A stretch of DNA of 64,000 bases. It comes from Zhongshania antarctica. Lineage in GTDB: Bacteria; Pseudomonadota; Gammaproteobacteria; Pseudomonadales; Spongiibacteraceae. The stretch spans positions 62,001 to 126,000 of the forward strand of contig NZ_JACHHW010000004.1 in assembly GCF_014202945.1 (NCBI RefSeq), given 5' to 3'. Shown here piece after piece: positions 1-8,716 of this stretch (the first letter of the stretch is position 1; each line of letters begins with the position of its first letter). The notes under the pieces are model-generated. The model saw nothing but the letters and a program-made list of their open reading frames with translations. It did not search any database and was not told where the DNA came from. Both the position numbers and the translations under genes were made by a program.

Positions 1-11
1 AAATGTCATAT

Positions 12-30
12 TATTCGGCTACTATTCGGC
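12..30. repeat. Direct repeat pair upstream of gspC
   Basis: Two exact copies of TATTCGGC lie at 12-19 and 23-30, spaced 11 bp start to start, about one helical turn. They sit 45-60 bp before the likely gspC start. They could be a regulator site for the secretion operon, but no regulator is known and the window edge hides the rest of the promoter. Confidence 0.35.
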
Positions 31-74
31 GCCTGGCCCTCTTTCAGGGGGATAACTGAGACGTGGAGCAGACT

Positions 75-947
75 ATGACATGGGTGAAGATGCTCTCGCC
101 TCGGCTGGCCAGTTGGTTAACTGCCTTAATAGTCGCATTGCTGTTGGTTGTGCTAGCAGGTTTGTGTTGGCAGGTGGTAGCGCTCTTTCGTGGCGTGCAA
201 CTACCAAGTGCCGGCCCAGTAATCGCGACCTCTACAAGTAAATCTAGCGCCAAAAAATACGATGTGCAGAGTTTGCTGGCAGTGCCCTTGTTTGGCCTGC
301 GGCCAAGTAACGCGGTGGCCGCTACAGAAATTCAAAAAGACATTCGGCGCAGTGCGCTAAAAATTACCGTAATCGGCCTGGTCGCCGGTAATGATGAACG
401 TGGCGTCGCGGTACTGCGTCATGGCAATAAAACGAAGGCCTATGGTATCGGTGAGAAAATTGAAGTGCCGGGTACGGTTACCTTACTCGCAGTATTGGCA
501 GACCACATAATTATTGAGAACAATCGTAAACAAGAAAAAATCGAGCTAGACCAGAAAGCGGGTGCGACCGGTTTGCGGACAGCCTCGACGAGCAGTCGTC
601 CAAGCAATTCGGAGAATGTCGATTTAACCGCCGCGGGTATTCGCGAGTTAGTGGGTGATCCCCGCGACACGGTGCAAAACAGCCCGTTACAGTTAGTACG
701 GTTTTTTTCAGTGAACCCAGTTATGGATGGCGGCAGGCTTACCGGTTATGAAGTGAAACCGGGGCGGGATACACGCCTATTCTCGCAGTTGTCACTGGAG
801 CCTGGCGACGTATTGCTGTCGGTTAATGGTCAGCCACTCTCCGATATGTCGACCCAAGAATTAATGACAATGATGGAAAACACCAGTTCCTACGAGCTGC
901 TGATTAAACGCGCAGATACCATACTCACCAAAAGATTTGATCTATGA
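75..947 (+). CDS. gspC: Type II secretion system protein GspC
   Basis: GspC is the inner-membrane clamp protein of the T2SS that connects the inner-membrane platform to the secretin GspD. About 290 residues: a short cytoplasmic tail, one transmembrane helix near residues 15-35, a periplasmic homology region (about 65-165), and a C-terminal PDZ domain (about 210-290, with PGDVLLSVNG typical of PDZ). I chose ATG 75 because GGAG at 65-68 is 6 nt ahead; a GTG at 63 is in frame and would add four residues, with AGGGGG at 46-51 as its site. It is the first gene of a 12-gene operon, and its stop overlaps the gspD start (ATGA). Confidence 0.9.
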   Translation: MTWVKMLSPRLASWLTALIVALLLVVLAGLCWQVVALFRGVQLPSAGPVIATSTSKSSAKKYDVQSLLAVPLFGLRPSNAVAATEIQKDIRRSALKITVIGLVAGNDERGVAVLRHGNKTKAYGIGEKIEVPGTVTLLAVLADHIIIENNRKQEKIELDQKAGATGLRTASTSSRPSNSENVDLTAAGIRELVGDPRDTVQNSPLQLVRFFSVNPVMDGGRLTGYEVKPGRDTRLFSQLSLEPGDVLLSVNGQPLSDMSTQELMTMMENTSSYELLIKRADTILTKRFDL

Positions 948-3109
948 AATCCTTGCTCCTGAAGTTAAGCATCACATTTTTCCTATTCCTAACTGTGTCT
1001 GGCACGGCCTTGGCCGAGCGCTTTGAGCTGGATATGCAAAATGTTGATATTGGCGAATTTATTGACACCGTCGCCAAGCTCACTGGTAAAACCATTGTGG
1101 TTGATAGCCGGGTCAAAGGTAAAATTACGGTGCAGAGTCATCGTAAGCTCGATGCCGACGAGCTTTACCAAATATTTTTGTTACAGCTGGGTGTCGAGGG
1201 CTACTCTGCCATTGAGGTGGGTGACGGAATACTCAAGGTTATTCCCAACCAAGCGGCAAAGATTGAGGGCATAGAGGTGCAGCTTGGTCGGAATGCAACG
1301 GGCCGCAGCGAATCTATTATTACCCGTATCGCACAGCTGCAAAATGCCGATGCCGATGAGCTGGTTAAGTCATTACGGCCGCTGGTCGATAATAAAGTTG
1401 GTGTCATCACGAGCTACGCCGACTCCAATATTATTCTGATTACCGATCGCGAATCCAATGTGCGGCGTTTGATGTCGATTATTAATGCCATCAACTCGGT
1501 TGATTCGCAACTGATGGAAACCGTGGTCTTAAAAAACTCCTCGGCCGAAGAAGTTGAGCGTATTCTTACTAAGGTTCTATCGCAACAAACCCGTAAACGC
1601 GGAGCCTCCAAGCCGGTTGTCGCGGCTGATCCTCGCACTAATACTTTGATTTTGTTTGGCGACGATGAGGCGCGGAGCTATTTGCGACGCTTGGTGGTTG
1701 ATCTCGACAGCGAAGTGAGCAGCCAGTCTAATATTCGTGTGCAATACCTCAAATACGCGAAAGCGGTCGATTTAGCGCCGGTGCTTAAAAGCATTAGCGA
1801 TACCATCGTAAAAGGCGACCAGGCTGCCGGTCGGCCAGCCGCTGCGGGCGATTCGTCGTCATTAATTAATATAGAAGCCCACGAGCAAACCAATTCTATC
1901 GTGCTGTCGGGCAGCCCCCATATTATTACCGATTTGCTCTCGGTTATTCGCGATCTCGATATTCGCCGCGCCCAGGTCTTGGTTGAAGCAATTATTATCG
2001 AGGTCTCAGACAATCGCGCTAAAGAGCTGGGCGTACAATGGTTGTTTAAAGGGGCAAATGGCGGCAATCAGCCCGCCGGTGGCATTAACTTTGGCGGCGG
2101 CGCGTCGGGTAGCAGTAGTACCCCTGGCATTATTAGTTTACTCGCGGGTGAAGAGGCGGCGGCAGCGGCCGCTAGCGGTGTGCGCGGCGCGGCGATTGGT
2201 CTCGGTAAACTGCGCGATGGCGCCTTTAGTTTTGCTACCTTGTTAACCGCCTTAGCAAGTGACTCAGAATCGAATATCTTGTCTACGCCAAGCCTATTGA
2301 CCTTGGATAACGAAGAAGCGTCCATTTTAGTTGGTCAAGAAATTCCGGTCATTACCGGTTCAACGGCAAGCTCCACCAATACCAACCCCTTTCAGACGAT
2401 TAGCCGTCAGGAAGTGGGTATCAAGCTTTTGTTTACGCCTCAGATAAACGAAGGCGACGCAGTGCAGCTGAATATTGAGCAGGAAGTTTCTTCATTAAGC
2501 CCATCAACTAACGCCGCTGATGTCATCACCAATAAACGCACCATTAAGACCTCGGTGTTAGTGAATGATGGCGCGACAATTGTGCTTGGCGGCTTAATTG
2601 ACGACCAAGTGACGGAGCAGTCTGCAAAGGTGCCTTTGCTCGGTGATATTCCATTTCTTGGCCGTTTATTCCGCTCTGACAGCACTAGCAAGGTTAAGCG
2701 TAATTTGATGGTATTTATTCGTCCGACTATTGTACGCGATCAAGCTACTTTGTCGGATTTAAGTGCCCGCAAGTACAACTTTATTCGCGCCGAGCAATTA
2801 GTGAAGGCGGAGCAGGGCATTAATTTATTTCCATTTACCGATCTCGCTGTGCTGCCTGAATGGACTGGTATGGATGCATCGCCACCAAATATATTGCCCC
2901 ATAAGCCGGTGCCGCCACCAATGTCGCCAGCCGAAGACGCTGTTGAAAAGCGTCAAATTCAACCCTCGGTGGATAAGCGCAGCGAAATTTCCGGTGAGCG
3001 TCAGCCAAATGAAGATAAGGCAACTGCGCCCGAACTGCGCGCCGATTGTGAAACAGAGGGCGATTGTGCCAATGCTGACCTAGTAAGTGTGAACGAGGCT
3101 TCACACTAA
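944..3109 (+). CDS. gspD: Type II secretion system secretin GspD
   Basis: This is the outer-membrane secretin that forms the T2SS exit channel. 721 residues: signal peptide (1-24, ending ALA), N0 domain (about 26-100), N1-N3 ring domains (about 125-340), and the secretin barrel from about 345 (motif VEAIIIEV). The barrel carries the VPLLGDIPFLGRLF lip motif near its end. After the barrel comes an unusual tail of about 110 residues rich in Pro, Glu and Asp, with two Cys near the end, where a pilotin-binding S-domain would be. No pilotin gene (gspS) is in the window. It overlaps gspC by 4 bp, and gspE begins one base after its stop. Confidence 0.95.
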   Translation: MKSLLLKLSITFFLFLTVSGTALAERFELDMQNVDIGEFIDTVAKLTGKTIVVDSRVKGKITVQSHRKLDADELYQIFLLQLGVEGYSAIEVGDGILKVIPNQAAKIEGIEVQLGRNATGRSESIITRIAQLQNADADELVKSLRPLVDNKVGVITSYADSNIILITDRESNVRRLMSIINAINSVDSQLMETVVLKNSSAEEVERILTKVLSQQTRKRGASKPVVAADPRTNTLILFGDDEARSYLRRLVVDLDSEVSSQSNIRVQYLKYAKAVDLAPVLKSISDTIVKGDQAAGRPAAAGDSSSLINIEAHEQTNSIVLSGSPHIITDLLSVIRDLDIRRAQVLVEAIIIEVSDNRAKELGVQWLFKGANGGNQPAGGINFGGGASGSSSTPGIISLLAGEEAAAAAASGVRGAAIGLGKLRDGAFSFATLLTALASDSESNILSTPSLLTLDNEEASILVGQEIPVITGSTASSTNTNPFQTISRQEVGIKLLFTPQINEGDAVQLNIEQEVSSLSPSTNAADVITNKRTIKTSVLVNDGATIVLGGLIDDQVTEQSAKVPLLGDIPFLGRLFRSDSTSKVKRNLMVFIRPTIVRDQATLSDLSARKYNFIRAEQLVKAEQGINLFPFTDLAVLPEWTGMDASPPNILPHKPVPPPMSPAEDAVEKRQIQPSVDKRSEISGERQPNEDKATAPELRADCETEGDCANADLVSVNEASH

Positions 3110-3110
3110 T

Positions 3111-4595
3111 ATGTCGCAAACCTTAACGTATGCCTTCGCCCGCAGTAACCGCGTTCTTATTGAAGAGAATGCCAGCGGTGAATTAATGCTGCTGTGTTGC
3201 AAGCAAACGCCACCGTCGGCGCTTGCCGAAGTGCAGCGGGTCATTCCCCAGTCCTTAGTATTTACGCTCTGTGAAGAAAAAGTTTTACAGGATAAAATTA
3301 ATGAGACCTTCCAGCGTCAGCAGGGCGATGCGATGTCGGCAATGGGTGATATTTCCAGTGAGGTGGATCTCGATCGCCTCGCCGAAGAGATCCCCGAGTC
3401 TCAAGACCTGCTCGATGCGCAAGACGACGCGCCGGTTATTCGTTTAATCAACGCCTTATTCGGTGAAGCATTAAAACGTGATGCCTCTGATATTCATATT
3501 GAAACTTATGAAAAAACGATGTCGGTGCGCCTGCGTGTCGACGGCATTTTGCAGGAGGTTTTAACCCCAAGCCGCCGTTTGGCACCCTTGCTGGTGTCGC
3601 GAATTAAGGTTATGTCTAGACTCGATATTGCTGAAAAGCGGGTGCCGCAAGATGGCCGTGTTTCTTTGCGCATTGCTGGCCGTGCAGTTGATGTACGGGT
3701 ATCGACCATTCCCTCGAATTACGGTGAACGAGTGGTAATGCGTTTGCTAGACAAGCAGGCAGCGCGTATCGATTTAGAACAACTGGGTATGCCCTCACGT
3801 ACCTTAGATACTCTTAAAGACCTTTTACAACAACCTAACGGAATTATTTTGGTCACCGGGCCAACCGGCTCTGGTAAGACGACGACTTTATATGCGGGTT
3901 TAATGGCTCTCAACGACCGGCGCCGAAATATTCTCACCGTCGAAGATCCGGTGGAATACGATATTGAAGGCATCGGCCAAACCCAGGTTCACGCCAAGGT
4001 CGGTATGACCTTCGCACGGGGCCTGCGGGCGATCTTGCGTCAAGACCCCGACGTGGTGATGCTTGGTGAAATTCGCGACCAAGAAACCGCAGAGATTGCG
4101 GTGCAAGCCTCTTTGACTGGGCACTTGGTGCTGTCGACTTTGCACACCAATACCGCCGTTGGCGCGGTGACGCGCTTAGTTGATATTGGCGTGGAGCCGT
4201 ATTTGATTGCGTCGAGTTTGAAGGGCGTATTAGCTCAGCGTCTCGTCAGAAAACTCTGTCAAACTTGTCGGCATCCCATTGTGTTAGACAAGACTGAGGC
4301 GCGGTTGTTGGGCGACCCAAAACTAGAAGGTCAGGCCGCTTTTAATGCGGCAGGTTGCGAGGAGTGTCAGCACACTGGCTATCGCGGTAGACAGGGCGTG
4401 TACGAGTTGCTGGTGATTGACCGCGAGGTTGCAGAATTAATTCACAACCGTGCTGGTGAGCAAGATATTTTGCGTCAAGTTGGTGATCATATGCCGTCCT
4501 TGATGAGTGAGGGGCGGCGCCTTGTGTTAGACGGCCAAACTAGCCTTGACGAATTATTGCGCAGCGTACGCGAGAGCAGCAATGCCGGCCTTTGA
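3111..4595 (+). CDS. gspE: Type II secretion ATPase GspE
   Basis: Cytoplasmic hexameric ATPase that powers pseudopilus assembly. 494 residues: N1E-type domain (about 1-100), DASDIHIE motif at 124-131, Walker A GPTGSGKT at 250-257, Asp box around 278-282, Walker B VVMLGEIRD at 315-323, and a His box around TLHTN at 343-347. A four-cysteine zinc module (C383, C386 and a later CEEC) is the GspE-type C1 domain. Length and motifs are those of a full-length active enzyme. It sits between gspD and gspF, and its 3' end overlaps gspF by 14 bp. Confidence 0.96.
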   Translation: MSQTLTYAFARSNRVLIEENASGELMLLCCKQTPPSALAEVQRVIPQSLVFTLCEEKVLQDKINETFQRQQGDAMSAMGDISSEVDLDRLAEEIPESQDLLDAQDDAPVIRLINALFGEALKRDASDIHIETYEKTMSVRLRVDGILQEVLTPSRRLAPLLVSRIKVMSRLDIAEKRVPQDGRVSLRIAGRAVDVRVSTIPSNYGERVVMRLLDKQAARIDLEQLGMPSRTLDTLKDLLQQPNGIILVTGPTGSGKTTTLYAGLMALNDRRRNILTVEDPVEYDIEGIGQTQVHAKVGMTFARGLRAILRQDPDVVMLGEIRDQETAEIAVQASLTGHLVLSTLHTNTAVGAVTRLVDIGVEPYLIASSLKGVLAQRLVRKLCQTCRHPIVLDKTEARLLGDPKLEGQAAFNAAGCEECQHTGYRGRQGVYELLVIDREVAELIHNRAGEQDILRQVGDHMPSLMSEGRRLVLDGQTSLDELLRSVRESSNAGL

Positions 4596-5802
4596 ATACC
4601 GCGCCCTAGACAGTGCTGGTGCCAATAAAAAAGGCATGATTGAGGCCGACTCCAGCCGCCAAGCGCGGCAGATGCTGCGTGATCAGCAATTGTTTCCCAT
4701 CGACCTAAAGCAAACCCGTGACAAGACCCGCGCCGATAATGCGCGGCGCAGCTTTGCGGGTGCGCGGGTTGGTATTGCCGATTTGGCTTTGTTTGTGCGG
4801 CATTTGGCCACCTTGATTCAGTCTGGTATTCCCCTCGAAGAAGCGCTGGCGGCAACCGCCAAACATACGCGTAAGCCCTATCTGAAACGAGTGGTATTGG
4901 ATTTGCGGGCGCGGGTGCTAGAAGGGCATTCACTCGCCGATGGTTTGAATGAACACCCTCAGGTATTTAATCCGGTGTTTCGCGCCTTAGTGAGCTCCGG
5001 AGAAAAATCCGGTGATCTGGGGTTAATTCTTGACCAATTAGCAGATTACACCGAAGACAGCCAAAAACTGCGCGGCGTTATTGTTCAGGCGGCTCTTTAT
5101 CCTGTGGTGCTAATGTTTGTTGCCCTAGCGGTGGTTGGCGCCTTAATGACGTTTGTGGTGCCCAAAGTCACCGCGCAATTTGCTCACTACGATCAAGCGT
5201 TGCCGACGCTAACTCGCGTGCTCATTACCTTGAGTGACGGTTTGATCGCGAATTGGCTATACATTATTTTAGGCGTTATTGCGGTAGCGGTGCTCGGGCG
5301 TTGGTGGCTGAATTCGCCAGAGCATCGCTTGCAAGCTGACAAGGCTATTTTGAAGCTGCCCTTGTGGGGATTGCTGATGCTGGAGCTAGATGCCGCGAGG
5401 ATGTTGCGAACCCTCGCGATTTTGATGTCGTCTGGTGTGCCGTTTTTGGAAACCCTCAAAGTGGCCTGCGATACCTTGGGTAATACCCATTTAAAGAAAA
5501 GCATGGCGCTGGTGCGGGAGCAAGTGCGCGAAGGCAAAAGCTTTAGCCGCTGTCTTCAGGACGAGGCTGAACTACCCCCGCTTGCGATTTATATGATTGC
5601 CAGTGGTGAGGCCAGTGGTGAAATGGAGGCCATGACTCAGCGTGCTGCAAGCAACCTTGAGCGGGAGTTGCAGCAGCGGGTACAGATGTTTGTCAGCTTA
5701 TTTGAGCCGCTACTGATAGTGGTCTTGGGTGGGGTGGTTTTATCCATTGTATTAGCGATTATGCTGCCGATATTACAGTTGAATAATTTGACTCAGTTTT
5801 AG
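4582..5802 (+). CDS. gspF: Type II secretion inner-membrane protein GspF
   Basis: Polytopic platform protein of the T2SS, thought to work with GspE in pilin extraction. 406 residues from ATG 4582 (product begins MPAFEYRALD, the usual GspF N-terminus); a longer in-frame start at 4546 lies inside gspE and adds an unrelated tail. It has two repeated T2SSF cytoplasmic domains (about 60-185 and 265-390) and three transmembrane helices near 170-190, 215-235 and 375-400. It overlaps gspE by 14 bp, which implies coupled translation. Confidence 0.95.
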   Translation: MPAFEYRALDSAGANKKGMIEADSSRQARQMLRDQQLFPIDLKQTRDKTRADNARRSFAGARVGIADLALFVRHLATLIQSGIPLEEALAATAKHTRKPYLKRVVLDLRARVLEGHSLADGLNEHPQVFNPVFRALVSSGEKSGDLGLILDQLADYTEDSQKLRGVIVQAALYPVVLMFVALAVVGALMTFVVPKVTAQFAHYDQALPTLTRVLITLSDGLIANWLYIILGVIAVAVLGRWWLNSPEHRLQADKAILKLPLWGLLMLELDAARMLRTLAILMSSGVPFLETLKVACDTLGNTHLKKSMALVREQVREGKSFSRCLQDEAELPPLAIYMIASGEASGEMEAMTQRAASNLERELQQRVQMFVSLFEPLLIVVLGGVVLSIVLAIMLPILQLNNLTQF

Positions 5803-5814
5803 GAGTTTGTGGAT

Positions 5815-6267
5815 ATGTTTGAAATAAAAAAGTCGCATAGGATCGCACGCCAGCAGTCGGGTTTTACCCTTCTCGAAATTATGGTTGTTATCGTTATTAT
5901 GGGTCTGCTAGTTGCCGTGGTTGCCCCCAATGTCTTACAAAACCAAGATCGCGCCATGGTCGAGAAGGCCCGTGCCGATATCTCGGTGCTTGAGCAAGCA
6001 CTGGACATGTACAAGCTTGATAACCATGTGTACCCCAGTACCAACCAGGGTTTGCAGGCGCTGATTACGCGGCCAGAGACGGGCAATCAACCCAAAAATT
6101 ATCGCAGTAATGGCTATATCAAACGCCTACCTGAAGACCCGTGGGGAACACCGTATGTGTATATCCAGCCGGGTGAACACGGACCTTTCGATTTGTACTC
6201 TACCGGTTCTGATGGGGAAGAGGGTGGAGAAGGGCTCGCACGTGATATCGTCAACTGGCAGGAATGA
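5815..6267 (+). CDS. gspG: Major pseudopilin GspG
   Basis: Major pseudopilin that polymerises into the T2SS piston. About 150 residues: a short basic leader ending in Gly, then FTLLEIMVVIVIMG, so prepilin peptidase would cut between G and F; the conserved Glu5 is present. The C-terminal half has the PWGTPY signature and an acidic SDGEEGG loop matching the calcium-binding region of GspG. ATG 5815 is preferred over GTG 5809 because AGGAG at 5801-5805 is 9 nt upstream of the ATG but only 3 nt before the GTG. No prepilin peptidase gene is in this window. Confidence 0.95.
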   Translation: MFEIKKSHRIARQQSGFTLLEIMVVIVIMGLLVAVVAPNVLQNQDRAMVEKARADISVLEQALDMYKLDNHVYPSTNQGLQALITRPETGNQPKNYRSNGYIKRLPEDPWGTPYVYIQPGEHGPFDLYSTGSDGEEGGEGLARDIVNWQE

Positions 6268-6754
6268 GTCCGGCTTTTCACTGCTTGAATTAATGGTCGT
6301 TGTTTTTATTATCGGCCTGCTCAGTGGTGTCGCAGCATTGACGCTGCCGTCTAAAGACGGCGGCGCTTTATTGCAAGAGCAGCGCTTTAAACTGATTGGT
6401 AGTTTGCGTAGTGCGCGTGCCGAGGCCGTTTTTAGTGGTCATAGTTTGGGTTTGCAATGGCAGCGTCAGCGCGGCAGTTTTTACGTGTTAACCGCTGATG
6501 GCTGGCAAAAAATAGTGCAGGGTGTGTTAGCGAAAAATATCGTCTTGGCCGATGATGTTCAAACCGAGCTTCTCGTTGACGGTGAGGTTATACACGAAAA
6601 AACGCGACTGGATAATGAGGAAACGGAACAAGAGGTGAACCCCCAGTTGTTGTTTTTGTCCGACGGTCAAATCTCGCCTTTTGAGTGGCGCTTATCGACG
6701 GCTGGCGCAGAGTCACTTAGTTTTGACGAGCAACTTACGGTTGATCGACCATGA
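6242..6754 (+). CDS. gspH: Minor pseudopilin GspH
   Basis: Minor pseudopilin of the T2SS pseudopilus. The prepilin motif SGFSLLELMVV is followed by a hydrophobic helix and a beta-rich C-terminal domain. The open frame extends far back inside gspG, so the start is uncertain. GTG 6242, with AAGGG at 6230-6234 about 7 nt upstream, gives an 11-residue leader (MISSTGRNESG) and 170 residues in all. GTG 6224 and ATG 6212 are in-frame alternatives with longer leaders. Every option overlaps the 3' end of gspG, and the stop overlaps the gspI start (ATGA). Confidence 0.85.
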   Translation: MISSTGRNESGFSLLELMVVVFIIGLLSGVAALTLPSKDGGALLQEQRFKLIGSLRSARAEAVFSGHSLGLQWQRQRGSFYVLTADGWQKIVQGVLAKNIVLADDVQTELLVDGEVIHEKTRLDNEETEQEVNPQLLFLSDGQISPFEWRLSTAGAESLSFDEQLTVDRP

Positions 6755-7116
6755 GGACTAACTTACAAGGTCATCAGCGTGGGTTTACCTTATTGGAGAT
6801 TATGGTTGCGCTGATGATCTTTGCCACTGCGGCGGTGACGCTGACCAAAAGTCTCACTGAGAGCGCGCGCAGTATTAGCGCTATTGAAGAGCGTCAGTTT
6901 GCCGATTTGGTGGCCCACAATGTCCTAATTGATATTCTTCGCGATGGCTATGGAACGAATAATAGTGGTAAAGAATCCATGGCAGGTTTTGACTTTAATT
7001 GGCAGCGCAGTGTTGAGCAAACGCCACACCCCGACATTCGTCGCGTCGACATAACGGTGACATTGCAGACCGCTGCAGATGTGTTGGCCACGCGTTCGGC
7101 ATTCCTTAATAAATGA
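6751..7116 (+). CDS. gspI: Minor pseudopilin GspI
   Basis: Minor pseudopilin, with GspJ and GspK part of the tip complex that starts the pseudopilus. 121 residues with a basic leader, then GFTLLEIMVALMIFA, the GspI-type prepilin signal with Glu5, and a short C-terminal domain (LRDGYG and FDFNWQR are family-like). The start overlaps the gspH stop as ATGA, and the stop overlaps the gspJ start the same way. Confidence 0.92.
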   Translation: MRTNLQGHQRGFTLLEIMVALMIFATAAVTLTKSLTESARSISAIEERQFADLVAHNVLIDILRDGYGTNNSGKESMAGFDFNWQRSVEQTPHPDIRRVDITVTLQTAADVLATRSAFLNK

Positions 7117-7730
7117 AAACGTATAATGGCGTGCGGGGGTTTACCCTAGTTGAGTTACTGATTGCGGTCGGCATTATGGCGCTAATCGGCACCGCAGGTT
7201 CGCTATTGCTAAATAGCTCGCTTAATAATCAGGCGGTTATTGAGCAGCGTCAGCAGAACCTTGAACGCCTCGCGCTGGCGTTGACGATATTTCGTCACGA
7301 CATTGAGCAACTTACTCCGCGTATTCCGAGAGATTCACAGGGCGACGTAATGCCCGCAAATATTATTGCGGCCCAGGTCGGTGAAGACAGCGAATTGGAG
7401 TTTGTTCATGCCGGTCGCCGGGTTTTACCGGGCCGAGGCTTGGGCAGCAAGTTAGAGCGGGTTCGTTACGTAAAAGAAGACGAAGCGTTAATTCGCTACA
7501 GCGCGGGTGTGGCCGATCCTGCGAGTAATACCCATTGGCAGCGTCAAGTCTTGTTGACCGACGTGAGTCAGTTTGTTGTTGAATTGTATGATGGTGAGCG
7601 CTGGTCGACTTTTTGGCCACCAAGTACCCAAATAAATGCCAGTCAACCCAAAGCGCTGCGCATGTTGACCGCGGTTGGGGTGTGGGACGATATTCGATTA
7701 AATGTCTTGTTGCCGGAGGCGATTCAGTGA
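7113..7730 (+). CDS. gspJ: Minor pseudopilin GspJ
   Basis: Minor pseudopilin of the tip complex. 205 residues; leader MKTYNGVRG then FTLVELLIAVGIMALIG, with cleavage after Gly and the conserved Glu. The globular domain contains the family segments FRHDIEQLTPR and ERVRYV. ATGA overlap with gspI upstream and GTGA overlap with gspK downstream, so translation is probably coupled across all three tip pseudopilins. Confidence 0.92.
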   Translation: MKTYNGVRGFTLVELLIAVGIMALIGTAGSLLLNSSLNNQAVIEQRQQNLERLALALTIFRHDIEQLTPRIPRDSQGDVMPANIIAAQVGEDSELEFVHAGRRVLPGRGLGSKLERVRYVKEDEALIRYSAGVADPASNTHWQRQVLLTDVSQFVVELYDGERWSTFWPPSTQINASQPKALRMLTAVGVWDDIRLNVLLPEAIQ

Positions 7731-8716
7731 CGTCTTCCACGCGAGCTCGCCAGCGCGGCGCAGCGCTGATGATGGTTTTATTGATTGTTGCCGTAATGGT
7801 AGTGCTCGCTGTTGGGCTAGTTGATGGCGTGCGTTACAGCAGTCAGCGCTTATTAAATCAGCGAATAATGGATCAGGCATATTGGTATTCACTTGGCGGG
7901 GAGCGTATTGAGGTATTTGCTCTGGAGGATATTGCTGGCGAGTCCGTGGTGCATTTAGGCCAAGATTGGGCGCGTAAGGACATTGTTTTCCCCATTGACG
8001 GCGGCTCTATTGCCGGCTTAATTATCGATGAGCAGGCCTGTTTTAATATTAATTCATTGTATAAGCCCGAATCGACGACTGGTGATAGCGCGGCGTTAAC
8101 AACTGCAGAGCAAGTGTTTAATGGCTTGTTAAGCAATCTTGAATTTCCTCCGCAGCGCGCTGAATTTATTATGGGCCGCACCCAAGATTGGATTGACGAG
8201 GATTTTTCCCCAGAAGGTATCTACGGTGCTGAAGACTTGCTTTACACCGCCAAAGATTATCCCTATCTACCGCCAAATAGTTTGATAGACTCGGTCAGTG
8301 AACTGGGCCTATTTGCAGAGTTTGAAGAGGATGAGCAGTCGCGGCTGGCACCCTACCTCTGCGCTTTGCCCGAGGTCAGTACAGTATTAAATATCAATAC
8401 GCTTAGCCCGGCGCAAGCGCCTTTGCTCGCGGCGGCGATTGGCAATGTACTCAGCGTTGCTGAAGTACTTGCGATTTTAGAGCGGCGTCCGGAAAATGGT
8501 TGGCCTGATGTGGCAAGCTTTATTGCTGAATTAGGGCTTTCTGCTGAAGAGCCATTGCCAACGATTTATATTCAGGGATTGGGCGTCAGCTCGCGTTATT
8601 TTAAGGGGCTGAGCGATGTCTTTTACGAACAGCGCCAGCTGCATTTGTACAGTCGAATCGTGTTACAAAATGGCAAGGCAGTTGTCTATGCCCGTGAGTA
8701 TGGAGAAGTTTTTTGA
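7727..8716 (+). CDS. gspK: Tip pseudopilin GspK
   Basis: Large tip pseudopilin capping the pseudopilus. 329 residues from GTG 7727: GGAGG at 7715-7719 is 7 nt upstream and the start overlaps the gspJ stop. The open frame runs further upstream inside gspJ, but that part is out of family. Leader TSSTRARQRG is followed by AALMMVLLIVAVMVV. As is typical of GspK, the residue at +5 is not Glu, which leaves it suited to the tip. The alpha domain with the DWIDED segment and the helix-hairpin-helix-like INTLSPAQAPLLAA region are visible. Confidence 0.92.
   Translation: MTSSTRARQRGAALMMVLLIVAVMVVLAVGLVDGVRYSSQRLLNQRIMDQAYWYSLGGERIEVFALEDIAGESVVHLGQDWARKDIVFPIDGGSIAGLIIDEQACFNINSLYKPESTTGDSAALTTAEQVFNGLLSNLEFPPQRAEFIMGRTQDWIDEDFSPEGIYGAEDLLYTAKDYPYLPPNSLIDSVSELGLFAEFEEDEQSRLAPYLCALPEVSTVLNINTLSPAQAPLLAAAIGNVLSVAEVLAILERRPENGWPDVASFIAELGLSAEEPLPTIYIQGLGVSSRYFKGLSDVFYEQRQLHLYSRIVLQNGKAVVYAREYGEVF

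Noticed and set aside
4487-4933. 148-residue minus-strand frame across gspE/gspF
   Set aside because: It lies opposite two well-supported genes and has no family features.
6110-6241. Longer GspH start within gspG
   Set aside because: The extra 44 residues are out-of-frame gspG sequence and would push the prepilin cleavage site far from the N-terminus.
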